This document shows, in pieces, positions 57,398 to 64,000 of a stretch of 64,000 bases of DNA. The stretch comes from JANOYY01 sp043720395 (GTDB lineage: Bacteria; Actinomycetota; Acidimicrobiia; Acidimicrobiales; JANYDT01). The first letter of the stretch is position 1. Each line of letters begins with the position of its first letter. The stretch is from contig JAYSSR010000057.1 in NCBI GenBank assembly GCA_043720395.1, positions 28,138 through 92,137 of the forward strand, written 5' to 3'. Position numbers and translations under genes: made by a program. The notes under the pieces are model-generated. The model searched no databases and was not told the origin of the DNA. It saw nothing but the letters and a program-made list of their open reading frames with translations.

Positions 57398-58069
57398 CTA
57401 GTCGACCACGAACGTGAAGCGGTGATCCCCGTGGATGAACTCGGGGAACCGGTTGTGTCGGATGACCCGGCCCTGCGGGAACCATGTTAAGAGTCGGTCG
57501 GAGCTGAACTGCAGGTGCGTGTAGCGGGACCGGTCGTAGGAGCGCTCGACGTCGTCGATCTCGTTCTCGTCGGGAAGGTCGACCGCGGCGAAGGAGATAC
57601 CTCGCGCTGCGAGTCCGGCAATGAGGACTCGGGCGAGGTCCTCGCTGTCCATGTACAACAGGGCTCCAACGGAGTACACCTTCGTGGCCTGCAGGGTCGC
57701 CGGGTCGATGTTGTTGAGATCACCGAGATCGAACGAGACCTTTGGACCTGAGCGACGCTCGCGCGCAACGTCGATGACGGTCTGCGAAAAGTCGGACCCG
57801 TACACATGGGCGACGTGGGGCGCGATATGTGCGGCGATCCGCCCGGTCCCACAGCCGAGGTCCGCGACCACGTCGGTAGGACCGAGCTGGAGTTCGTCGA
57901 CGAGCATCGCGGCTGTCGTTTCGGTCCAGCGCTCGTAGACCGCAAGCGAGGCAAAGCACTGCTCCATGCCGTTCCAGTCGGCGCGATCGTGGTCGCGGTC
58001 CGTCCAGATCGGCTGCCAGAGGTCACCGCGGCGGACGTCTCCGAGGCCAGCGTCGGAGGCGTCTGGCAC
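57398..58069 (-). CDS. SAM-dependent methyltransferase (class I)
   Basis: A 223-aa protein with a Rossmann fold: motif I VVADLGCGTGRIAAHI, then VYGSDFSQTVIDVARER, FDLGDLNNID and LYMDSEDLARVLIAGLAARG. Its GTG start shares one base with the SPFH stop (TAGTG), so the two are cotranscribed. The substrate is unknown; the fold is of the small-molecule type 11/25 kind. Confidence 0.85.
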   Translation of the reverse strand: MPDASDAGLGDVRRGDLWQPIWTDRDHDRADWNGMEQCFASLAVYERWTETTAAMLVDELQLGPTDVVADLGCGTGRIAAHIAPHVAHVYGSDFSQTVIDVARERRSGPKVSFDLGDLNNIDPATLQATKVYSVGALLYMDSEDLARVLIAGLAARGISFAAVDLPDENEIDDVERSYDRSRYTHLQFSSDRLLTWFPQGRVIRHNRFPEFIHGDHRFTFVVD

Positions 58070-59127
58070 TACGGAGTTGGCGTCGTCGTCGGCGGTGTTG
58101 TGTCCGATGACTGTGATTCCGCGGCGGCAGCGACTGCACTCGATACCGCCGGCGCACCGACGTTCTGCGTCGGGGTCAGGAAGACGTTCGGGCTCGACCC
58201 TTGCGGGATGAAGTACACCTGGTTGCCGTTCTTGTAGACCGCCTCGATCTGGCGGAGCTGGATAAGCCCCGGCGTGAGGCTCTCGGCGATGATCCGGTTG
58301 GCGTTGGCCTCGGCCTGCGAGCTGATCTTCTTCGCGTCGGCGGAACCCTGTGCTTCGATGCGCTTCTGGGCGGCGGCCTTCTCGGATACAAGGCGAGCGG
58401 TCTCGGCCTCGGTCTCCTTCTGTTTCCGGTTGATTGCTGCCTTCTGGGCTTGGGCTTCAGCACCAATGGCCTCGTCGACCTGGGACTGGATGTTGACCGG
58501 CAGGTAGATCTCGCGGATGTCGACCGTGTCGACGTCGAGACCCTGCTTGTCGAACTTCTCATTCAGCCTTCGCGTTACTTCGGCCTGGATGTCGCCGCGG
58601 CCACTCGTGATTGCGTCTTTTGCTCCGTAGTTGGCGAAGACGTCACGGGTGATTGACCGGACGCCCGGCCGCACAATGCGCTCACGAAGGTCTTCCTCGT
58701 CGCGGATGTTGCTGAAGAGCTGGACGGCAGCCGTCTTGCGGAGCCGGTAGTTGATGGTGACGTCGACGTTCATCTTCGCGCCTTCCTGCGACGCGACGTC
58801 CACGGAATCATCACCGGTGCGGTCACCTTCGTTGGGGGTGCGGAGCATGGATGTCTGCTGAATACGGGTCGAGAAGGTCGCCACCTTGCCGCCGATCGGG
58901 GAGATGAGGTGCCAGCCTGGAGGAAGCGTGCCCTGTACCTTCCCTCGGACGATCTTGACGCCGATCTGGTTGGCATCGACCGAAATGAAGGCGGAACGGA
59001 ACACGTTGAGCAGGATGATCGTGCCGACGACGAGTGCGGCAATGATTATCAGCGTGCGCGGACGCGGCGGGGTTGCCTTGGGCATGTTCGGAATCCGGAT
59101 TGTGGGACCGGGGCGGTGGTCGGACAT
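58069..59127 (-). CDS. SPFH-domain (prohibitin/HflK-like) membrane protein
   Basis: A 352-aa protein from ATG 59127. One TM (about residues 24-43) is followed by the SPFH domain (VDANQIGVKIVRGKVQGTLPPGWHLI, MNVDVTINYRLRKTAAVQLF, VNIQSQVDEAIGAEA). A long charged coiled coil spans about 205-290. A Ser/Thr/Pro tail closes it. Relatives organise membrane microdomains and regulate FtsH-type proteases. Divergent from the TetR-like gene. Confidence 0.92.
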   Translation of the reverse strand: MSDHRPGPTIRIPNMPKATPPRPRTLIIIAALVVGTIILLNVFRSAFISVDANQIGVKIVRGKVQGTLPPGWHLISPIGGKVATFSTRIQQTSMLRTPNEGDRTGDDSVDVASQEGAKMNVDVTINYRLRKTAAVQLFSNIRDEEDLRERIVRPGVRSITRDVFANYGAKDAITSGRGDIQAEVTRRLNEKFDKQGLDVDTVDIREIYLPVNIQSQVDEAIGAEAQAQKAAINRKQKETEAETARLVSEKAAAQKRIEAQGSADAKKISSQAEANANRIIAESLTPGLIQLRQIEAVYKNGNQVYFIPQGSSPNVFLTPTQNVGAPAVSSAVAAAAESQSSDTTPPTTTPTP

Positions 59128-59250
59128 GGCTGCCTCATCTTCGAGAAGGGTCGCCGCGAATCGTGGCGACACGATTGCGACTCGGAGTCGCAGTCTGCCA
59201 TACTTGGCGCGCGATCGGGGAAATGGCCCGACCACGTCGTTTGGAGTGCC

Positions 59251-60063
59251 ATGCCGTCAGGCGTCGGGCCACGTCGCTCACCAACTCAGTCGCCCGGAAC
59301 GGTTGCTTCGTCTGGTCCGTCGACGCGTCGAAGCAAGACCGAGACGCACGAGATCATCGTGGAGACGGGTGTGCGGCTGCTGTTGGCGAGAGGACTCCAG
59401 GGGGGATGCGACCATGTCGGCATGGCGGATGTTCTCGCCGAGGTGGAGCGCGACACCGGCCGTCGCATTACGAACGCCTCGGTCTACGGCCGGATCTGGG
59501 CCAACCAATCGGAGTTCCACCGGGAGTTACTCCTCGCTGCGGCGGAGTTCTACCCCAACGGTGAAGAACAGGCGACCCTTGCCTGTGCTCGGGAGATACT
59601 CGCAACCGCAGACCTCTCGACTCCGGAGTCGCGCTCTCAGACGCTGCGCGAAATCTGTCGTCGCGCGGGTGCAGCGCATGTGAGCGCGGTTTCGCAGTCG
59701 CGTGCGTGGCAGACCTGGCTGGCGATCTGGGCGATCACGGTTTCAACCCCGACGCTCGATGACGACGTTGAACGCGGACCGGCCATTGCGAAGCGTCACG
59801 ATCATGCGGTCAGGGATTTCGCGAGCGTCCTCGCCGAAATTCTCCCTGCCCTGCGGTACCGATCGCGTGTCGGCGTCGATATGGGCCAGACAGCGATTGC
59901 TATCTACTCGCTTTCTGAAGGTCTCGCGCTCCACGACCGGTTTGCTCCGGCGAACGTCTGGAACCTCACGTTACCGACAGGACCGTCGGGCGAAGCGGAG
60001 GATTGGACGTTGTTCGCACTGGGTGTCGAGGCGCTTCTCGCCCGGTTCGTCGAGCCCTACTGA
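59251..60063 (+). CDS. TetR-like transcriptional regulator
   Basis: A 270-aa protein from ATG 59251, with GGAG 6 nt upstream. A Ser/Thr/Arg-rich N-terminus leads to the HTH region (EIIVETGVRLLLARGLQGGCDHVGMADVLAEVE, then NASVYGRIWANQSEFHRELLL), which fits TetR with a slightly longer loop. The ligand domain (about 110-270) has no family match. Either the divergent SPFH operon or the ribokinase-like gene downstream could be the target. Confidence 0.75.
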   Translation: MPSGVGPRRSPTQSPGTVASSGPSTRRSKTETHEIIVETGVRLLLARGLQGGCDHVGMADVLAEVERDTGRRITNASVYGRIWANQSEFHRELLLAAAEFYPNGEEQATLACAREILATADLSTPESRSQTLREICRRAGAAHVSAVSQSRAWQTWLAIWAITVSTPTLDDDVERGPAIAKRHDHAVRDFASVLAEILPALRYRSRVGVDMGQTAIAIYSLSEGLALHDRFAPANVWNLTLPTGPSGEAEDWTLFALGVEALLARFVEPY

Positions 60064-60073
60064 CGTCGCGGTC

Positions 60074-61048
60074 ATGACGAATCACATCCCCACGGAAGCA
60101 CTCGCGAGCACCGGCGCGGCGAGCGTCACGTCGATGTCGGCGACCGTCGTCGTGGTCGGGAGCCTGAATGCCGATCTCGTCGTTCGCACGCCGCGTTTCC
60201 CGCGCGCAGGGGAGACCGTGATGGGCACTGGCTTTTCAATGCACCGAGGTGGTAAAGGCGCAAATCAGGCCGTCGCCGCAGCCCGTTCATGTGCCCATGT
60301 CGTCATGATCGGACGTCTCGGCAATGACACACATGCGACGTACCTCCGCGAGGGTTTACGTGCCGATGGCGTCGATGATCGCTTCGTTGGGAACTGCAAG
60401 CACGACCCATCCGGCGTGGCCCTGATCACGGTGGACGTAGCGGGTGAAAACACGATCGTCGTGGTGCCGGGTGCGAACCACTTGCTGCGTCCTGTCCATG
60501 TCGATGACGCGTTCGATGCCGGCGTGTTTGCCGGACCTGGACTGGTGATGTTGGCCCAGCTCGAAGTGTCAGCGGGAGTCGTCCAGCGGGCCTTTGAGTT
60601 GGGCCGTGCGAAAGGCGCGCTGAATGTGTTGAATGCCGCACCCGCCGATGACGTGCCCGATGCACTGATCGAACTGGTTGACGTGCTGGTTGTCAATGAA
60701 CACGAGCTGCGACTCGTGCAAGGCACGGATGATCTCGACGCGGCCCTTTCGGCGGCGAGTCAGCGCGTTCCGTGGGTTGTCCTGACGCTCGGTGCGGCCG
60801 GTGCGCGCCTGGTCGGAGCGGCCGCTGATGTCCACCTCGCAGCGCATAGGGTTGCCGTTGTCGACACGACCGGTGCCGGCGATGCGTTCTGCGGTGCATT
60901 CGCCGCCGCCTGGTCGATGGGAAGTGCACCTCTCGAGGCGTTGCAGCGTGCAAATGCGGCAGGAGCCCTTGCTACAACGGTGCACGGGGCGCAGCCCTCC
61001 GCCCCGACTGCGGTGGCGGTCGACGCGTTGCTCGCTGCGGCGTCGTAG
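60074..61048 (+). CDS. Ribokinase-like (PfkB family) sugar kinase
   Basis: A 324-aa protein from ATG 60074, 10 bp after the TetR-like stop. PfkB signatures: VVVGSLNADLVVRTPRFPRAGET, GGKGANQAVAAARS (motif 1), VNEHELRL, and the anion-hole/catalytic DTTGAGDAFCGAFAAAW (motif 2). It phosphorylates ribose or a related sugar or nucleoside; rbsK would be the closest name but specificity cannot be read. No sugar transporter is adjacent. Confidence 0.9.
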   Translation: MTNHIPTEALASTGAASVTSMSATVVVVGSLNADLVVRTPRFPRAGETVMGTGFSMHRGGKGANQAVAAARSCAHVVMIGRLGNDTHATYLREGLRADGVDDRFVGNCKHDPSGVALITVDVAGENTIVVVPGANHLLRPVHVDDAFDAGVFAGPGLVMLAQLEVSAGVVQRAFELGRAKGALNVLNAAPADDVPDALIELVDVLVVNEHELRLVQGTDDLDAALSAASQRVPWVVLTLGAAGARLVGAAADVHLAAHRVAVVDTTGAGDAFCGAFAAAWSMGSAPLEALQRANAAGALATTVHGAQPSAPTAVAVDALLAAAS

Positions 61049-61157
61049 CCGGCCGGGAGGCGCGCGCGACGGGCCATCGGGCGCGCGGTGAGGTCTTATG
61101 CCTAGAGTCTTGCCGTGAAGGGCCAGATCGGCCCGGACCGTAGGGGGTAGCTCGTTC

Positions 61158-61541
61158 ATGTCCGTTGCTGATCCGGGAAAGCGATTCGTCGCTTATCTCA
61201 TCGATATTGCACCCGCCGCTGTTCTGTACATTTTAGGCTTGATCATCGGGTCCGCTGGATTCATGCTCCTGATAATGCTCGCCGTGTTCGCGTACTTTTT
61301 GTACAACTCGGTGTATCTGCAGGGCACAACCGGTCAATCGATCGGCAAGAAGCAGCAGGGACTCAAGCTCGTCAAGTCCGATACCGGTCAGCCTGTCACA
61401 CCCGTGATGGCGTTCGTACGGTGGCTTCTCGGCGGCGTGCTCGGAAGCATTTGCTTCCTGGATTACTGGATCATCCTCGTGGACAAGGACAAGCGCCGCA
61501 TCTCCGACAAGATCCTCGGTTTCCACGTGTACAGCGCCTGA
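61158..61541 (+). CDS. RDD-family membrane protein
   Basis: A 127-aa protein with three TMs. It contains the RDD pattern: ADPGKRFVAYLIDIAPAAVLY (Arg/Asp), GTTGQSIGKKQQGLKLV, and DYWIILVDKDKRRISDKILG. A GGGGGTAG-type purine run lies upstream. RDD proteins are of unclear function; some are transporters of ions or quinones. A small palindrome GATGCGCAAGCGCATC follows its stop. Confidence 0.88.
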   Translation: MSVADPGKRFVAYLIDIAPAAVLYILGLIIGSAGFMLLIMLAVFAYFLYNSVYLQGTTGQSIGKKQQGLKLVKSDTGQPVTPVMAFVRWLLGGVLGSICFLDYWIILVDKDKRRISDKILGFHVYSA

Positions 61542-61587
61542 TGCGCAAGCGCATCGGGGTTCTCTGAACCTGCTCGCATTTCCCCGC

Positions 61588-61908
61588 ATGTGGGGGCCCG
61601 TGTACTGCCCGTTCCGGAGATTTACCGGAATTCCATGTCCACTGTGTGGCACGACAACTGCCGCAGTTCTCACGATGCAAGGTCGATTCGCCGACGCCGT
61701 CCGGGTCAACCCGGCCGGCGTCGTGGTCGTTCTGACCCTCGCGTGGTTTGGCGTTCGGGCGATCGTTGCTGTGTTGCGGCGTCGCCGCGTGAAGCGTCTG
61801 ACGCTGACCCTGCCCTCGACTCGGCCCGCACAAGCTGCGCTCGCGATCGCCGTGGGCGTCTGCTGGGTCATCCGCATGCACGCTCCCGCGAATCTCGTCG
61901 GAGGCTGA
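61588..61908 (+). CDS. DUF2752-like small membrane protein
   Basis: A 106-aa protein with CPFRRFTGIPCPLCGTTTA, matching the CPxCGxTT hallmark of DUF2752, and two TMs (about residues 44-60 and 83-97). The start could extend upstream in frame through CTG-initiated sequence to cover the missing first part. Function unknown. It lies between RDD and PspC genes, a small membrane-protein cluster. Confidence 0.75.
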   Translation: MWGPVYCPFRRFTGIPCPLCGTTTAAVLTMQGRFADAVRVNPAGVVVVLTLAWFGVRAIVAVLRRRRVKRLTLTLPSTRPAQAALAIAVGVCWVIRMHAPANLVGG

Positions 61909-62007
61909 GGGCACATTCGAACATAGGGTTCGGTCAGGGGAGCGAGCGGGTCGGGTCGGGGACGGACCCGATGGGCAGCGTCGGCGAGAACCGTCACGCT
62001 GCAGAAC

Positions 62008-62286
62008 ATGACGCAGACCGCTTCGAACAATCCACTCACCTACAGCGCCTCACACGGGCTTTATCGCAGTCGCACGAATCGCCGCATCAAAGGCGTGTGC
62101 GGCGGCATCGCCGAGCGCTTTGGCATCGACGCTTCCCTCGTTCGCATCGCGTTCGTGCTCGGCACGCTGTTCCTCATGTCGACGCTGACGGGCTGGGCGA
62201 TGTTCGGCTACGTCATCGCAGCGTTGGCGATCCACGAGCGTCCGGTGACACCCGCAGTCATCGACGTGAACCCGTTCTCGTCGTAG
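62008..62286 (+). CDS. PspC-domain protein
   Basis: A 92-aa protein with the PspC pattern: GLYRSRTNRRIKGVCGGIAERFGIDASLVRIAFVLGTL, read in two parts, then a second TM. PspC proteins are membrane sensors in phage-shock-type envelope stress responses. No PspA is visible nearby. Confidence 0.9.
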   Translation: MTQTASNNPLTYSASHGLYRSRTNRRIKGVCGGIAERFGIDASLVRIAFVLGTLFLMSTLTGWAMFGYVIAALAIHERPVTPAVIDVNPFSS

Positions 62287-62388
62287 CGCAGGTCGGCGCT
62301 GGGTCGAAATCGGCCCCTCGATCGCCCGGGGCTTCGTCGTAAGGCACAAACTCGCCCGACGCAGCAGGCCGCGGGCAGACTGCGCTTC

Positions 62389-63624
62389 ATGGCCATCGAC
62401 TTCTCCCTGTCGCCCGAACTCGAAGCAATCCGTCTGCGGGTCCGTACCTTCATCGACGACGAGGTGCGTCCGCACGAGGACCGCATCCGCACCGAGCGTC
62501 TCGATGAGACCGATCGAGCGGCCTACGTCGAATTGCTGATGGGCATGCGCAAGAAGGCGTTCAAGGAAGGTCTCTGGCTCCCGCACATGCCGACCGAGTG
62601 GGGTGGCATGGGACTCGGTCACGTGCAACTTGCCATGGTGCAGGCCGAGGCTGCGAAGGCCAGCTACGGCCCGTGGGTGCTCAACTGCCAGGCACCCGAC
62701 GAGGGCAACATGCACACGCTCCTGCACTGGGGCACCGACGAGCAGAAGGCGAAGTACCTCAAGCCCCTTTGCGACGGTCGGGCGCAGTCGTGCTTCGCGA
62801 TGACCGAGCCCGAAGTTGCGGGTTCCGATCCGACGCTGATCCGCACGCTCGCTGTACAAGATGGCGACGAGTGGGTCATCAACGGCCACAAGTGGTTCAT
62901 CTCCGGCGCACAGCGGGCGAAGTTCGCGATCCTCATCGCACGTACCGAAGACGACCCCGACCTGCCGCAGGCGGCCAATACCGCGTTCATCGTGGACATC
63001 CCGAGCGACGGCTGGATCAACAAGCGTCAGATCTCGACCATGCACGGCGCGACCGGTCACAACGAGATCGTGATCGAAGACCTACGCGTACATACGAACA
63101 ACATGCTCGGCGGACGCGGCCAGGGGCACATGCTCGGTCAGTACCGTCTCGGTCCGGCACGTCTCGCCCATTGCATGCGTTGGATCAGCCAAGCGGAGAC
63201 TGCGCTCGACATGATGGTCGCGCGATCCCTTGACCGCTACTCCCATGGCTCCATCCTCGCCGAGAAGCAAGGCATTCAGTGGATGATTGCCGACTCGGCG
63301 ATGGAGCTGTATCAGTGCAAGCTGATGGTGCTGCACGCTGCGTACAAGATCGATCGCAAGGAAGATTTCAAGTCCGAGGTGTCGATGGCGAAGCACTTCG
63401 TAGCGAACTCGCTCAACCGCATCATCGACCGTGCGATTCAGGTGCACGGCGCACTCGGGTATTCGAACGACACGCCACTCGCGCACATGTACCAGCAGGC
63501 GCGTTGGGCGCGTTTCGCCGATGGTGCCGACGAGATCCACCAGATGCGCATTGCCGAACGGACCATCGCGGCGTACCGCGATCACGGAACCACGAAGGCG
63601 GCAACAGGCAACCTCCCCGTGTAG
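62389..63624 (+). CDS. Acyl-CoA dehydrogenase
   Basis: A 411-aa FAD enzyme that introduces an alpha-beta double bond in acyl-CoA. Segments: WGGMGLGHVQLAMVQ, FAMTEPEVAGSDPTLIRTLA (FAD/substrate signature), WVINGHKWFISGA, LGPARLAHCMRWI, KQGIQWMIADSAMELYQ and VHGALGYSNDTPLAHMYQQ, where catalytic Glu/Asp alternatives of ACAD11-type members occur. This ACAD10/11-like length and motif set pairs functionally with the APH protein at 48.4 kb, although not adjacent. Confidence 0.93.
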   Translation: MAIDFSLSPELEAIRLRVRTFIDDEVRPHEDRIRTERLDETDRAAYVELLMGMRKKAFKEGLWLPHMPTEWGGMGLGHVQLAMVQAEAAKASYGPWVLNCQAPDEGNMHTLLHWGTDEQKAKYLKPLCDGRAQSCFAMTEPEVAGSDPTLIRTLAVQDGDEWVINGHKWFISGAQRAKFAILIARTEDDPDLPQAANTAFIVDIPSDGWINKRQISTMHGATGHNEIVIEDLRVHTNNMLGGRGQGHMLGQYRLGPARLAHCMRWISQAETALDMMVARSLDRYSHGSILAEKQGIQWMIADSAMELYQCKLMVLHAAYKIDRKEDFKSEVSMAKHFVANSLNRIIDRAIQVHGALGYSNDTPLAHMYQQARWARFADGADEIHQMRIAERTIAAYRDHGTTKAATGNLPV

Positions 63625-63637
63625 GCCGTGAGGGTCG

Positions 63638-63705
63638 GGGGTGCCCACTGGAGTTGGGGGCGTGGGCTGGGCACAGTGGGCACCTCCAACCCCAGTGGGC
63701 ACCCC
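63638..63705. terminator. Palindrome between convergent genes
   Basis: Perfect 14-bp arms GGGGTGCCCACTGG (63638-63651) and its complement (63692-63705), plus an inner imperfect GTTGGGGG/CCTCCAAC stem. A third GTGGGCAC word lies inside. It sits in the 96-bp gap between the dehydrogenase and the minus-strand gene. Confidence 0.55.
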
Positions 63706-63720
63706 AACAGGGGAGCGGGC

Positions 63721-64000
63721 TCACGCGACGAGCAATGCGGCGGCCTCGGGGACGCCAGCGGTCGAGGCTGCGGCGCGGAGTTCGGCGAGCGTCGTATCGT
63801 CGACAGCGATGCCGTCCGCTCGGGCTGCGGCTGCCCGGGTCTCGGGTTCGCCGGGGAGCAGGATTTCATCGAATCCCTCGCGCCGCACCGACGACCGCAC
63901 GTAGTCGAGGAACGCGGACGTCTCGTCGACGAGCGCGCTCCGTCCGATGACCGCCTCCGGGTCGATGGCGATGGTCATCATGCTGTTGATGATTGCGCCC
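63721..64000 (-). CDS. Ldh-family (malate/L-lactate/ureidoglycolate) dehydrogenase, C-terminal part
   Basis: Only the C-terminal 90 or so residues are in the window; the frame is open at the right edge. MMTIAIDPEAVIGRSALVDE, then LDYVRSSVRREGFDEILLPGEPE and TLAELRAAASTAGVPE match the end of the Ldh2/YlbC oxidoreductase family, which is NAD(P)-dependent and acts on 2-hydroxyacids. The full length is normally about 340 aa. Confidence 0.75.
   Translation of the reverse strand, partial: GAIINSMMTIAIDPEAVIGRSALVDETSAFLDYVRSSVRREGFDEILLPGEPETRAAAARADGIAVDDTTLAELRAAASTAGVPEAAALLVA

Noticed and set aside
55551..57485. 644-aa minus-strand frame opposite lepA
   Set aside because: His/Asp/Arg/Val-rich antisense shadow in high-GC DNA; lepA on the plus strand is certain.

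Overview
The window looks like chromosomal DNA of a high-GC, F420-using actinobacterium. Acidimicrobiia (Ilumatobacter-like) is my best guess; this is inferred from gene content and not tested by search. The signs are two LLM-class F420-dependent oxidoreductases, ACAD10/11-type genes, an actinobacterial-type LeuRS, the comEA-comEC-holA-rpsT-lepA order, nadD-rsfS, and heavy-metal-type RND pumps in an actinobacterial setting. Genes are dense, many start codons are GTG, and many genes overlap by 1-11 nt. I found no transposase, integrase, CRISPR array, rRNA or phage genes.

Layout. 1-5.8 kb: the 3' part of a GH44-type glycosidase, an unusual ABC-like ATPase with seven EAPLFPA-type repeats, a LysR regulator, an F420 oxidoreductase, then nadD and rsfS. 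5.8-21.9 kb: an envelope and efflux island. It holds a two-component system with a divergent PepSY protein, a four-gene operon with two CusA/CzcA-like RND pumps around a truncated adaptor-like protein plus a lipoprotein, and a divergent lipoprotein / peptidoglycan-binding adaptor / MacB-like ABC operon. Tandem TCAG half-sites with an 11-bp period precede both the PepSY gene and the RND operon, which suggests one regulon.

21.6-33.4 kb: a minus-strand exopolysaccharide operon of eight genes whose junctions all overlap or lie within 2 nt. In transcription order it holds three family-2 glycosyltransferases, a polysaccharide deacetylase, a FemAB-like acyltransferase, a GH16 glycosidase, a 1407-aa flippase-kinase-polytopic fusion and a polytopic membrane protein. 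33.5-39.5 kb: a 976-aa phosphoribosyltransferase / kinase-like / HAD fusion, divergent from a secreted FN3 / nucleoside-hydrolase-like / FN3 / LamG-like protein. This pair is my best candidate for something undescribed.

39.6-64 kb: mainly housekeeping genes. They include a secreted SH3-like protein, tRNA-Ala(GGC), a cNMP-binding protein, map, leuS, a lipoprotein PPIase, an F420 oxidoreductase, PAC2 and APH proteins, a CnoX-like thioredoxin, comEA/comEC (ComEC with a degenerate hydrolase tail), holA, rpsT, lepA, a methyltransferase, an SPFH protein, a TetR-like regulator, a ribokinase-like kinase, RDD/DUF2752/PspC small proteins, an acyl-CoA dehydrogenase and the end of an Ldh-family dehydrogenase. 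Intergenic gaps in this half carry several long palindromes, two of them as tandem pairs. All domain calls come from reading motifs, without database searches.
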